A DNA stretch of 18,324 bases from an uncultured Faecalibacterium sp. (lineage in GTDB: Bacteria; Bacillota; Clostridia; Oscillospirales; Ruminococcaceae). A program made the position numbers and the translations under genes. The stretch is taken from positions 1-18,324 of the forward strand of contig CAKTCK010000037.1 in NCBI GenBank assembly GCA_934539245.1, in the 5' to 3' direction. Below the pieces are notes generated by a model that worked only from the letters and a program-made list of their open reading frames with translations, had not been told where the DNA came from and ran no database searches. Below are positions 8,002 to 14,754 of this stretch, one piece after another (position 1 is the first letter of the stretch; the number at the start of each line of letters is the position of its first letter).

Positions 8002-8045
8002 ATTTTTTGACATAAATCAAAAACAGACAATGAATGTCAAAAAAT
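8002..8045. promoter_or_regulatory. 12-bp perfect inverted repeat, candidate YesN-type regulator site
   Basis: ATTTTTTGACAT at 8002-8013 is exactly repeated in inverted form, ATGTCAAAAAAT, at 8034-8045, a 32-base centre-to-centre spacing (about three helical turns). A further partial copy (TCAAAAA, 8017-8023) lies between them. The element spans about -61 to -104 from the proposed transcription start of the binding-protein operon, a usual place for an AraC-type activator. It is the natural candidate target of the response regulator encoded at 9907-11493. The assignment is an inference from position and symmetry. Confidence 0.6.
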
Positions 8046-8060
8046 CCTGATATATCAAAT

Positions 8061-8101
8061 TGAGGGATGCCGCAACCGTCAGCAGCACCCCTCAGTTTTT
8101 T
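8061..8101 (-). terminator. Terminator hairpin after the sensor kinase gene
   Basis: A 13-bp stem with two G-T pairs (8061-8073 with 8082-8094) and an 8-base loop, 10 bases after the kinase stop codon. On the minus strand it is preceded by an A-run and followed by ATTTG, a poor U-tract; on the plus strand it is followed by six T. It probably ends the regulator operon and separates it from the binding-protein promoter, though termination on the minus strand may be partial. Confidence 0.6.
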
Positions 8102-8104
8102 GAT

Positions 8105-9910
8105 TCAGATGGTTTTCCACGGCAGCTCAATGCGGACCCGTGTGCCAAAACCAGGACGGCTCTGCACTGTGACATGATCGGATGCACCTGCGTACAGCCG
8201 CAGGCGGGCTTCGATGTTGTGCAGACCGATGCCGGTGCTGCGACGGTTCTTTTCTGCCGAAGGCTTGCGGCCGTGTACGATCTGATGCCGCAGATTTTCC
8301 AGTGCAGCCTCGTCCATGCCGATGCCGTTATCCGTGACCGTCAGCACCAGCTCGTCCCCCCGGTGGTACGCAGCCACCCGGATGCGCAGAACGCGTTCCA
8401 GCCCTTCCATGCCGTAGAGGATGCTGTTCTCCACCACCGGCTGAAGGATCAGCTTGAGCACTTCCACGCTTGCGGCGTCGCAGCCGTGGAGCCGGACCTC
8501 ATAATCGATCTTGCTTCCGTAGCGGATGCGCTGGATATTCATGTACATCTGGACGTGCTCCAGCTCCTGCCGGAGCGGCACAAACAGCCCGCCCGAAATG
8601 CTCAGCCGGTACAATTTACCCAGACTGGATGCCATCTTGCTGATATCCGGCCGTCCGGCTTCGCTGGCCTTCCAGACGATGGTTTCCAGCGTATTATAGA
8701 GAAAATGCGGATTGATCTGGCTCATCAGGACCTGCATTTCCAGCTCCTGCTTCCGGCGTTCCATCTGCACCTGCTGGTCCAGCCCTACCCGGATGCTGTC
8801 CAGCATGGAATTGTAGGTGGTCATCATCCGCGAGACCTCCTCCGGTCCCTGCGGCTTTGCGTAGGAGTGCAGATCCCCGGCGTCTGCGTTCCGCATGGCT
8901 TCCTCCAGCTGGGTCATCGGTATCATGAACCGCCAGTAGAAGTATAGGATCAGCAGCGCAAACACCCCGCCGCAGACCGCCAGAACGAGGATCGTCTGGA
9001 GATACAGCTCCGAGGTTGCGGAGGTCAGGCTTTTGGTCGGAGCCAGAAGCACCGTTGTCCACGGGGTCGAGTCCCCTTTGGCAAATGCTACATCATAAGT
9101 GCTTTCACCGATGCGGAGCGTGCCGTTTTCGCCCGGATGCTCTGCCAGAGCGGCGGCAATGCCTTCCGGTATACAGCCGGACGCAACAGCCTCCTCGTTG
9201 GTAGAGGAGATCAGCTTGCCGTCCTGTGTCAGGATATACACCTCGGCACCAATGCGCTTGGCCTGCAATTCATACAGGTCGTATAGGGTCTTTTCCTCAA
9301 TGGCAAAGACATGGATATAGGGATATCCACTTTTCAGTGCCGAATACACCCGGCGGCTTCCCAGAACCACCTGATCCCGCCGCACTTCACCGTACCGCTC
9401 TGTGCGGAGAAAATTCTCCTGTAAAGGGTAAAAGTAGAACTTTCCGAATTTCTGCGCATCGTCCATTCCCAGTGCTTCAAAGTTTTTGATGAGCAGTGTT
9501 GTGGTCTGGTTCGGGTCCAGAAAGTCCAGAACATCGTGGCGGTTGACCACATAGATGGCATCGATCTTTTTCTGCTTTACCAGCCGGGAATAACTCTCGA
9601 ACAGTGCGCCGTTCGTGTAGGTGATGGCGTATTTTTTTGCATTCGGATTATCGCTGTAACTGCGGTCCAAGATCTCCAGCAGACGCTCATCGGTGGAAAA
9701 GGCATCGGAAACACTGTATACGCCCTCGGTAAACCGATCCAGCGTTTTGCTGATGTCCTGTGCCGTATAGCTGATGGCTTGAACGTGCGCCCTATGCTGC
9801 ACCCGGATCGACCGGTCAAACAGCAGCGTGATCGCAAGCAGCATCGGCAAAAAAGAAGCCAGCAAGGCTAAAAGCATCTTTTTGCGCAGGGTCAGGTGTC
9901 CGCTTTTCAT
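8105..9910 (-). CDS. Sensor histidine kinase, YesM/LytS type
   Basis: A 601-residue membrane sensor. Membrane segment 1 is about residues 12-31, an extracytoplasmic Cache-like sensing region spans about 32-302, membrane segment 2 is about 303-326, and a HAMP-like linker follows. The phospho-acceptor motif is QINPHFLYNTLETI with His402, typical of the His_kinase (YesM) family. The ATP-binding domain shows the N box PVVENSILYG (491-500), G1 DNGIGM (527-532) and G2 STGIGLHN (558-565). It would sense extracellular sugar, directly or through the binding protein, and phosphorylate the response regulator encoded immediately upstream, with which it overlaps by four bases (ATGA at 9910-9907). Confidence 0.95.
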   Translation of the reverse strand: MKSGHLTLRKKMLLALLASFLPMLLAITLLFDRSIRVQHRAHVQAISYTAQDISKTLDRFTEGVYSVSDAFSTDERLLEILDRSYSDNPNAKKYAITYTNGALFESYSRLVKQKKIDAIYVVNRHDVLDFLDPNQTTTLLIKNFEALGMDDAQKFGKFYFYPLQENFLRTERYGEVRRDQVVLGSRRVYSALKSGYPYIHVFAIEEKTLYDLYELQAKRIGAEVYILTQDGKLISSTNEEAVASGCIPEGIAAALAEHPGENGTLRIGESTYDVAFAKGDSTPWTTVLLAPTKSLTSATSELYLQTILVLAVCGGVFALLILYFYWRFMIPMTQLEEAMRNADAGDLHSYAKPQGPEEVSRMMTTYNSMLDSIRVGLDQQVQMERRKQELEMQVLMSQINPHFLYNTLETIVWKASEAGRPDISKMASSLGKLYRLSISGGLFVPLRQELEHVQMYMNIQRIRYGSKIDYEVRLHGCDAASVEVLKLILQPVVENSILYGMEGLERVLRIRVAAYHRGDELVLTVTDNGIGMDEAALENLRHQIVHGRKPSAEKNRRSTGIGLHNIEARLRLYAGASDHVTVQSRPGFGTRVRIELPWKTI

Positions 9911-11493
9911 TCGGCACCTCCCTGTGCTGCACGGTATTCCACCGGACTGATACCGTAATATTTCTTAAAGACCCGGATAAAGTTGGAGGTGTCCGCATAA
10001 CCGCACTGCTGGGCAATGAGATACACTTTGCCATCGGGTTCTTTCAGCAGCTCTGCTGCGCGGCGCATTCGCTTTTCGGTCAGATAATCGGAAAAATTGC
10101 AGCCAAGTTCGTTCTTGAACACACGGGAAATGTAAGCCGGCGTTTTATGGACGCTTGCCGCCACGCTTTCCAGCGAGATCATGTGGGAAGCGTATTCGCT
10201 GTCCACATATTCCCGGACGCGCTGCGCAACGCTGTTGACGGTGCGGCCATGGTTGCGGCGGTGGGCAAGTGCCTGCTGGCAGGCAAAGAGACACGCCAGC
10301 ACGAAATCCCGTTTGCTGGTCAGGGAGTCGCACTGATGAATGTCGGTGTAGTGCGCCCCCAGCGTCCGCAGAACTTCCTCCATCTGTACGCCGTAGCGCA
10401 GGCTCCACAGCGAAACATGGAACAGCAGCGACAGGCACAGGAGGTCTACGGTCTGGTAGTCCAGCTGTGCCGTGCCCGGCAGCAAAAGCACCCGGTCGAT
10501 CTCGGTGCGCAGCGTGTCGTAATCCTGTGCCAATAGGGATTTTTCAATTTTTTCTGTGTCAAAATAGAGGGGAACTTTGGGCTGCGCGTTTTGGATCTGC
10601 TGGAAATGAAAGACACTTTCCGTCCCGGAAAAAGCGCTCTGCTTTGCGCAGCAATTGGCCTGCTCGTAAGCCTGCGGCAGCATCTCTAATTCGGTGCAAA
10701 GGCTGCTGATACCGGCGGATAATGCAGCATGGAGCTGCGTGCGCACCGCCTCCTGCAGTTGCCGGATCTGCGCCGTCACATCATCCATCTGGATTTCGGA
10801 TTCGCTGCTGTATAAAATGAGCAGCCGTTCACCGCCAAACAAAAAGGGCAGTTGGTGCAGCCGCCCGGCAGGGAGCTGACTGCTGAGTTTCCAGATGCTC
10901 CGCCACAGTTCCAGCAGATCTGTTTTTTCGTCTCCGCCGTGTCCGTCCAGCGTAAAAGCGGCTACGACAAGGTTATCCGTGTCGATTCCCTGCGCAGCAA
11001 GCATTGGAAGAAAGCGTTCGCTTTCTTGCGGAAACGCGGTGCCTTCCAGCAAAGAGGTCAGCCAGAGCTGAAAATGCCGCTGAACGCTCTCGCTGACGCG
11101 CGCCGTTTGCAGGCGTTCCTTGTCCAATGTATTTTTCAAACGCAGGAAGGTCTCCTCAAAATCTTCAAAATCCGTCGGCTTTAACAAATATTCCGCCACA
11201 TGATTTTTGATGGACATATTCAGATACTCGAAATCGCTGTAACCGCTCAGGATCACGATCTTTACGTCAGGGTAAGCGCTGCTCAGCCGCTGCATAAGCT
11301 CTACGCCATCCATTCCGGGCATTCGGATGTCCGAAAGCACAACATCGGGATGAACGAGCTTCAGCTGTTCCAGCACTTCCTGCCCATCGGAACACAACGC
11401 GCAGACTTCATAGCCCCATTCCCGCCATGGAAGACTATGTGCAATGCCGTTGCGAATGCTTTCCTCGTCATCCGCAATGATCAGACGATACAT
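9907..11493 (-). CDS. Response regulator with AraC-type DNA-binding domain, YesN type
   Basis: A 528-residue regulator. The receiver domain covers about residues 1-120, with acidic Asp8/Asp9, phospho-acceptor Asp55 in VVLSDIRMPG and Lys104 in YLLKPTDF. A middle region of about 300 residues without a motif I can name follows. The C-terminal ~100 residues form a double helix-turn-helix AraC domain (SLESVAASVHKTPAYISRVF and IAQQCGYADTSNFIRVFKKY). It is the partner of the overlapping YesM-type kinase and the likely activator of the transport and enzyme genes downstream. The ATG at 11493 has a strong GGAGGAGG 7 bases upstream. Confidence 0.95.
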   Translation of the reverse strand: MYRLIIADDEESIRNGIAHSLPWREWGYEVCALCSDGQEVLEQLKLVHPDVVLSDIRMPGMDGVELMQRLSSAYPDVKIVILSGYSDFEYLNMSIKNHVAEYLLKPTDFEDFEETFLRLKNTLDKERLQTARVSESVQRHFQLWLTSLLEGTAFPQESERFLPMLAAQGIDTDNLVVAAFTLDGHGGDEKTDLLELWRSIWKLSSQLPAGRLHQLPFLFGGERLLILYSSESEIQMDDVTAQIRQLQEAVRTQLHAALSAGISSLCTELEMLPQAYEQANCCAKQSAFSGTESVFHFQQIQNAQPKVPLYFDTEKIEKSLLAQDYDTLRTEIDRVLLLPGTAQLDYQTVDLLCLSLLFHVSLWSLRYGVQMEEVLRTLGAHYTDIHQCDSLTSKRDFVLACLFACQQALAHRRNHGRTVNSVAQRVREYVDSEYASHMISLESVAASVHKTPAYISRVFKNELGCNFSDYLTEKRMRRAAELLKEPDGKVYLIAQQCGYADTSNFIRVFKKYYGISPVEYRAAQGGAE

Positions 11494-11522
11494 AAAAAAT
11501 CCTCCTCCACCTGCTTTTTTTC

Positions 11523-11552
11523 AGTATACCACAAACCAAAACGGCGCGACAA
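11523..11552 (-). promoter_or_regulatory. Second (proximal) promoter of the two-component operon
   Basis: On the minus strand TATACT at 11528-11523 is preceded by TGG (extended -10) and, 18 bases upstream, by TTGTCG (11552-11547), a 4/6 match to the -35 consensus. It lies about 30 bases before the regulator start codon. It could give a short leader, but part of its -35 side lies in a hairpin sequence. Confidence 0.4.
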
Positions 11553-11564
11553 GAATGCCGCGCC
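11543..11564 (-). promoter_or_regulatory. Leader hairpin between the two regulator promoters
   Basis: GGCGCG and CGCGCC arms enclose a 10-base loop; on the minus strand they are followed by GTTTTGGTTTG. It falls in the leader of transcripts from the distal promoter and could act as a weak attenuator or an operator. The assignment is tentative. Confidence 0.3.
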
Positions 11565-11596
11565 AGTCTGTGATATATTCTTGCTTTTTTATTATA

Positions 11597-11626
11597 AGTA
11601 TAGTGCCAGCCGATTTGCTGTGTCAA
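11597..11626 (-). promoter_or_regulatory. Distal consensus promoter of the two-component operon
   Basis: On the minus strand TTGACA (11626-11621), an 18-base spacer and TATACT (11602-11597), directly followed by TATAAT (11596-11591), which could serve as an alternative -10. This is a near-consensus vegetative promoter, giving a leader of about 95-100 bases before the regulator ATG. Confidence 0.72.
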
Positions 11627-11696
11627 TCGGCAGGATATGACATCTGTTTGCATTTTTTGCACAAGGGAACGCGCACAAGTCCCTCTCCCGCAGATA

Positions 11697-11725
11697 TTGC
11701 ATCTGCCCCGGACCTGTGATACCAT
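11697..11725 (+). promoter_or_regulatory. Promoter of the YhcH-family gene
   Basis: TTGCAT (11697-11702), a 17-base spacer and TACCAT (11720-11725) with an extended -10 TG (TGATACCAT). Transcription would start near 11732, about 30 bases before the ATG. Confidence 0.55.
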
Positions 11726-11762
11726 ACAGGTAACCAAAACGATACAAACGGAGGACTTTTCC

Positions 11763-12239
11763 ATGATCTACGATACCCTAAACAACCTGCCCAACTATCT
11801 GGGCGTAAGCGACAATCTGGACACCGTTATTGAGTACATTATGGCACGGGATATCACCACCCTGCCCGCCGGGCGCACCCGCATTGATGGGGACAAGGCG
11901 GTGGTCACCGTGAGCACCGTCACGCCCCAGACCTCCGACAAGGCACTGTTCCAGCGCCACGACAACCACATCACGCTGGAGACCGACCTCGACGGCAGCG
12001 AACTGTTTGAGGTAAGTCTGGCAGAGCTGACCCCCACCAAGCCCACCGATGAAGCCGCCGACACTACCGTAGGCACTGCCGGTACCAGTATTGCCGGAAT
12101 GCTGTGCGAGGGACGTTTTGCCCTGTATCTGGCCGGGGAGCCGTATAAATCTGGCCTGAAGGCGCAGGGCTGCGGCAAGCTGAAAAAAGCCGTGTTCAGC
12201 ATCGAGCTGGACCCGGACGAGGAAGAAACGGAAGAATAA
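11763..12239 (+). CDS. YhcH/YjgK/YiaL-family (EbgC-like) protein
   Basis: A 158-residue protein, normal length for this cupin-like family, starting MIYDTLNNLPNYLG with GGAGGA 7 bases upstream of the ATG at 11763. Family members (YhcH, YiaL, EbgC) are found with sialic acid, uronate and galactoside catabolic genes and are thought to act on sugar anomers. The central block FQRHDNHITLETDLDGSE (63-80) matches the usual His-containing strand. The expected C-terminal Asp/Glu-x-His-x-Pro motif reads GEPYKSG (125-131), with Tyr128 where a His is usual, so metal binding may be altered. The acidic tail (DPDEEETEE) is unusual. It lies head-to-head with the two-component operon and may serve the same sugar pathway (inference). 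Confidence 0.8.
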   Translation: MIYDTLNNLPNYLGVSDNLDTVIEYIMARDITTLPAGRTRIDGDKAVVTVSTVTPQTSDKALFQRHDNHITLETDLDGSELFEVSLAELTPTKPTDEAADTTVGTAGTSIAGMLCEGRFALYLAGEPYKSGLKAQGCGKLKKAVFSIELDPDEEETEE

Positions 12240-12258
12240 CCGAAAGGAGACTTTCTGT

Positions 12259-12498
12259 ATGGGATTTTTCGCCGTACTGGCTGCAAGCCTGTTTGCCGTG
12301 TTTCTCTTTACCGTGTTCGGCGGCTATTCACTGCTGCTCTGGTGTCAGCAGTCCCTGTGGATGGTCGTTCCTCCCGCGCTGGTGCTGGCCGTTCTGGTCT
12401 GGACCTTCCTGAAAATGGACGATAAAATCACCGCCCTGCAAAAGCGGGTGGACGAGCTGGAAGCCGCGCAGAAAAACGCCGAAAAGCCCGAAAAATAA
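12259..12498 (+). CDS. Small membrane protein of unknown function
   Basis: A 79-residue protein with two predicted membrane segments (about residues 3-26 and 34-51) and a charged C-terminal helix (KMDDKITALQKRVDELEAAQ) with heptad-like spacing, probably a short coiled coil in the cytoplasm. AAAGGAG lies about 9 bases upstream of the ATG, 19 bases after the YhcH-family stop, so the two are co-transcribed. I do not recognise the family. The stop codon lies at the foot of the large terminator hairpin. Confidence 0.75.
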   Translation: MGFFAVLAASLFAVFLFTVFGGYSLLLWCQQSLWMVVPPALVLAVLVWTFLKMDDKITALQKRVDELEAAQKNAEKPEK

Positions 12499-12550
12499 TA
12501 CAGCGCCGCCCCTGCCGGAGAAGCTTTTCCGGCAGGGGCGGCGCTGTATT
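12497..12550. terminator. 23-bp perfect bidirectional terminator
   Basis: Arms 12497-12519 and 12528-12550 are perfectly complementary with an 8-base loop containing AAGCTT. On the minus strand it is followed by TATTTTT, a good U-tract, and on the plus strand by a weaker TACATC. It separates the plus-strand pair from the convergent ABC operon, whose last stop is at 12557. Confidence 0.88.
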
Positions 12551-12556
12551 TACATC

Positions 12557-12715
12557 TTACTTTTTATCCTTCGGGTCATCCAACCCTTTGAACATCACCA
12601 TGCCCAGACTTGCAAAGCTGGCACCCAGCGCAAAACCCACTGTTCCCATCGACACGCTGAACAAAACGCCCATAGCAACACCGAACAGGATGCCCGCGAT
12701 TTGACTTTTCTTCAT
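12557..12715 (-). CDS. 52-residue hydrophobic protein, last gene of the ABC operon
   Basis: A 52-residue protein, MKKSQIAGILFGVAMG at the start, with one or two membrane segments rich in Gly, Ala and Ser (about residues 5-42) and a charged tail (KGLDDPKDKK). The ATG at 12715 lies one base after the stop of the ABC-2 permease (TAAGATG), so it is probably translated by coupling; no strong ribosome site is seen. It is followed by the 23-bp terminator. Family not recognised; position suggests a small accessory subunit of the exporter. Confidence 0.68.
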   Translation of the reverse strand: MKKSQIAGILFGVAMGVLFSVSMGTVGFALGASFASLGMVMFKGLDDPKDKK

Positions 12716-12716
12716 C

Positions 12717-13358
12717 TTACTGCTCTGCCTTTCCGTACCATGCAACGGACAGCCGCCATGAGACAGCATACAGCGCCAGCGCCGCCGCCAGCACGACGAC
12801 CAGCACCAGCAGCGAGCCATGGGCAGGCAGAATGCTGTTCAGCAGGGTTCCATCGGAGGACACCGCAATGCCCATCAAGCTTCCCAGCATGCCAATGCTC
12901 AGGTAGTACACATACTTTGCCTTCTCGTAGCCAAAGCGGTAGGTCAGGGGCAGCAGGATGATGTTGCCCAGCAAAGTCAGCATAGCAACCTGAAGCAGGG
13001 TCGCCACGGTGATCTGCACCGTCACCGTACCCCAGAGCAGCTGTGCTCCCGCCAGCGCTGCCATGCTCAGCAGCTCTGCCAGCGCCATACCGCACAGACC
13101 GATGAGGTATTTGCCGCCCACGATCTGTCCTTTTGTCACCGGCAGGGCGGCGCTGTAAGCGCTGAACCGGCTGTTCTGGTCGTAAGCCAGTAAGGACATG
13201 GGCGACATTCCCAGCAAAAGCCCGCCATACAGCATAAAGAAATTAGACCCTTCCTTCATGGAAAACGTTCCCATCAGCATCATAGCAATCGACACCAGAA
13301 TGATCCATCTGGTATAGCACCACATCTGATAGGCATCCTTTAATAGCAGACCTTTCAT
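12717..13358 (-). CDS. ABC-2 type transporter permease
   Basis: A 213-residue membrane protein with about six membrane segments, starting MKGLLLKDAYQMWCYTRWII. The Leu-Leu-Lys-Asp start and the YSAALPVTKGQIVGGKY block are typical of ABC-2 membrane proteins that pair with short ATPases under a GntR regulator of the YtrA type. It overlaps the ATPase gene by four bases (ATGA at 13358-13355). The role is probably export or membrane-stress/antibiotic response; the substrate is unknown. Confidence 0.88.
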   Translation of the reverse strand: MKGLLLKDAYQMWCYTRWIILVSIAMMLMGTFSMKEGSNFFMLYGGLLLGMSPMSLLAYDQNSRFSAYSAALPVTKGQIVGGKYLIGLCGMALAELLSMAALAGAQLLWGTVTVQITVATLLQVAMLTLLGNIILLPLTYRFGYEKAKYVYYLSIGMLGSLMGIAVSSDGTLLNSILPAHGSLLVLVVVLAAALALYAVSWRLSVAWYGKAEQ

Positions 13359-14200
13359 TGTACGTTCTCCCCTTTCACCATCAGCACAAACAGTTCCTCA
13401 ATGCTTACCGGGGCAAGTTCTGTCCCGGCGGGCATTGCATCCCGGCGCACAAGCGCCTCGGCACTGTAGGGGCTGACCCGCTTGCCGTACACCTGCGTAT
13501 CCAGTGCCGCCAGCTGTGCCGCCGTGCCGTGCCACAGGGCGTATTCCTCCCGCAGGGCGTCCTTTTCCTCACAGAGCAGCAACCTGCCCTTGTGCAGGAA
13601 GGCGATGATATCGCACAGCTTTTCCAAGTCGCTGACGATGTGGGAGGAGATGAGGATGGAGTGGTTTTCGTCCCGGGCAAAGTCCAGCAGCAGGTCGGTC
13701 ACCTCGTCCCGCACCACCGGGTCCAGCCCGTTGGTGGCTTCGTCCAAAAGCAGCAGCTTCGGGTGGTGCGCCAGTGCCACGGCGATGCACAGCTTCATCT
13801 TCATGCCGGTGGAGTAGTCCTTGTACTGCTTTTTGTCCGGCAGACCGAACTTCCGGCACAGCTCCGCATAGGCGGGAGCATCCCAATTGTGGTAGATGCC
13901 CGCCATCACCTTGCCCGCCTGCACCGCGTTCAGGCACAGGGGAATACCCTCGCTGCCCAGCACCACGCCAATCTCCTCTTTGGTGCGAACGGAAGCGGTG
14001 CGGCTGTCCCTGCCAAGGATGGTCACGGTGCCGCCGTCCCGCTGCACCATGTCCAAGATCAGCCGGATGGTGGTGCTTTTGCCTGCTCCGTTTTCACCGA
14101 TCAGGCCGCAGATGGTTCCGCCGGGCAGGGTCAGATCCAGCGGCCCAAGGGTAAAGTCCTTATAGTGCTTTGTAAGCCCCTGCAATTCCAGTGCGTTCAT
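13355..14200 (-). CDS. ABC transporter ATP-binding protein (YtrB-like)
   Basis: A 281-residue ATPase. Walker A is GENGAGKS (35-42), the signature reads YSTGMKMKLCIA (129-140) in place of the textbook LSGGQ, Walker B is LLLLDEATNGLD (149-160) and the switch His is His187 (SSHI). It powers the ABC-2 permease encoded next. The ATG at 14200 is chosen because GGGAGGA lies 6 bases upstream; a GTG at 14215 overlaps that ribosome site. The start lies two bases after the stop of the GntR gene. Confidence 0.95.
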   Translation of the reverse strand: MNALELQGLTKHYKDFTLGPLDLTLPGGTICGLIGENGAGKSTTIRLILDMVQRDGGTVTILGRDSRTASVRTKEEIGVVLGSEGIPLCLNAVQAGKVMAGIYHNWDAPAYAELCRKFGLPDKKQYKDYSTGMKMKLCIAVALAHHPKLLLLDEATNGLDPVVRDEVTDLLLDFARDENHSILISSHIVSDLEKLCDIIAFLHKGRLLLCEEKDALREEYALWHGTAAQLAALDTQVYGKRVSPYSAEALVRRDAMPAGTELAPVSIEELFVLMVKGENVQ

Positions 14201-14202
14201 AT

Positions 14203-14574
14203 TCAGTCCTCCCACAGCAGTTCCAGCATCTCCCCCAGCTCTTCCCTGCTCAGCCCGCAGGATGCGGACAGGCGGACAGCCTCGGTAAGATGCGCTTCAA
14301 TTTTTTTCAGGTTTTCTTCCCGCAGCAGCTCGGTGTTTTTAGGGGCTACAAAAAAGCCCTTTGCCGGTACTGCGTAAAGAAAGCCCTCTTTTTCCAGTTC
14401 ATCGTAGGCGCGCTTGGTGGTAATGACGCTGATGCGCAGATCCCGCGCCAGCCCCCGGATGGAGGGCATGGCCTCGTCCGGCTGCAAAGCCCCGCTGATG
14501 ATCTGCTGCTTGATCTGGTTGTAGATCTGGTCATAGATGGGCGCGCCGCTTTTGTTGTTGATAAACAATTCCAT
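14203..14574 (-). CDS. GntR-family regulator, YtrA subfamily
   Basis: A 123-residue regulator. Residues 1-70 form the winged helix-turn-helix (PIYDQIYNQIKQQIISGAL, then MPSIRGLARDLRISVITTKRAYDELEKEGFL); a short C-terminal helical part of about 45 residues, not a full effector domain, marks the YtrA subfamily. Such proteins repress their own operon of ABC genes. Its likely operator is the palindrome covering the -10 box at 14604-14626. GGAG (in AAAGGAGCAGCCG) precedes the ATG at 14574. Confidence 0.92.
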   Translation of the reverse strand: MELFINNKSGAPIYDQIYNQIKQQIISGALQPDEAMPSIRGLARDLRISVITTKRAYDELEKEGFLYAVPAKGFFVAPKNTELLREENLKKIEAHLTEAVRLSASCGLSREELGEMLELLWED

Positions 14575-14603
14575 CGGCTGCTCCTTTGACGCTTTCGTTT
14601 CAT

Positions 14604-14626
14604 CTGTATATGTACAGTATATACAG
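14604..14626. promoter_or_regulatory. Palindromic operator for the GntR regulator
   Basis: CTGTATAT (14604-14611), a 7-base centre and ATATACAG (14619-14626) form a perfect inverted repeat that overlaps the -10 box of the gntR-ABC promoter. Binding by a dimeric YtrA-type repressor would block RNA polymerase. The link to this regulator is inferred from position. Confidence 0.7.
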
Positions 14627-14644
14627 TAGACACGGATTTGTCAA
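14616..14644 (-). promoter_or_regulatory. Promoter of the gntR-ABC operon
   Basis: On the minus strand TTGACA (14644-14639), a 17-base spacer and TATACT (14621-14616): a near-perfect vegetative promoter. The start would be near 14609, about 35 bases before the ATG at 14574. Confidence 0.85.
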
Positions 14645-14653
14645 GAGGATGCA

Positions 14654-14697
14654 ACAAGAAAAATCCCGCCAGAAATTTCTGACGGGATTTTTCTTGT
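14654..14697 (-). terminator. 22-bp hairpin with A/T flanks
   Basis: Arms 14654-14675 and 14676-14697 pair almost perfectly; the single non-Watson-Crick position is G-U on the minus-strand RNA and C-A on the plus-strand RNA, so the fold is better for minus-strand transcripts. The lower stem contains TTTTTCTTGT, a usable U-tract. It lies just before the gntR promoter and would stop transcripts coming from the dapL side. Confidence 0.7.
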
Positions 14698-14754
14698 AAA
14701 AACACTGCTTTTATGTCACATTTCAGATCACATGGACTGTTTCGCACAGTGATG

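Noticed and set aside
8007..8040. TTGACA boxes in the inverted repeat as promoters on each strand
   Set aside because: At 17-base spacing the -10 positions read only ATGAAT or ATTTAT, 3/6 matches; the repeat symmetry explains the boxes better.
14200..14215. GTG at 14215 as start of the ABC ATPase
   Set aside because: It overlaps the GGGAGGA ribosome site that serves the ATG at 14200.
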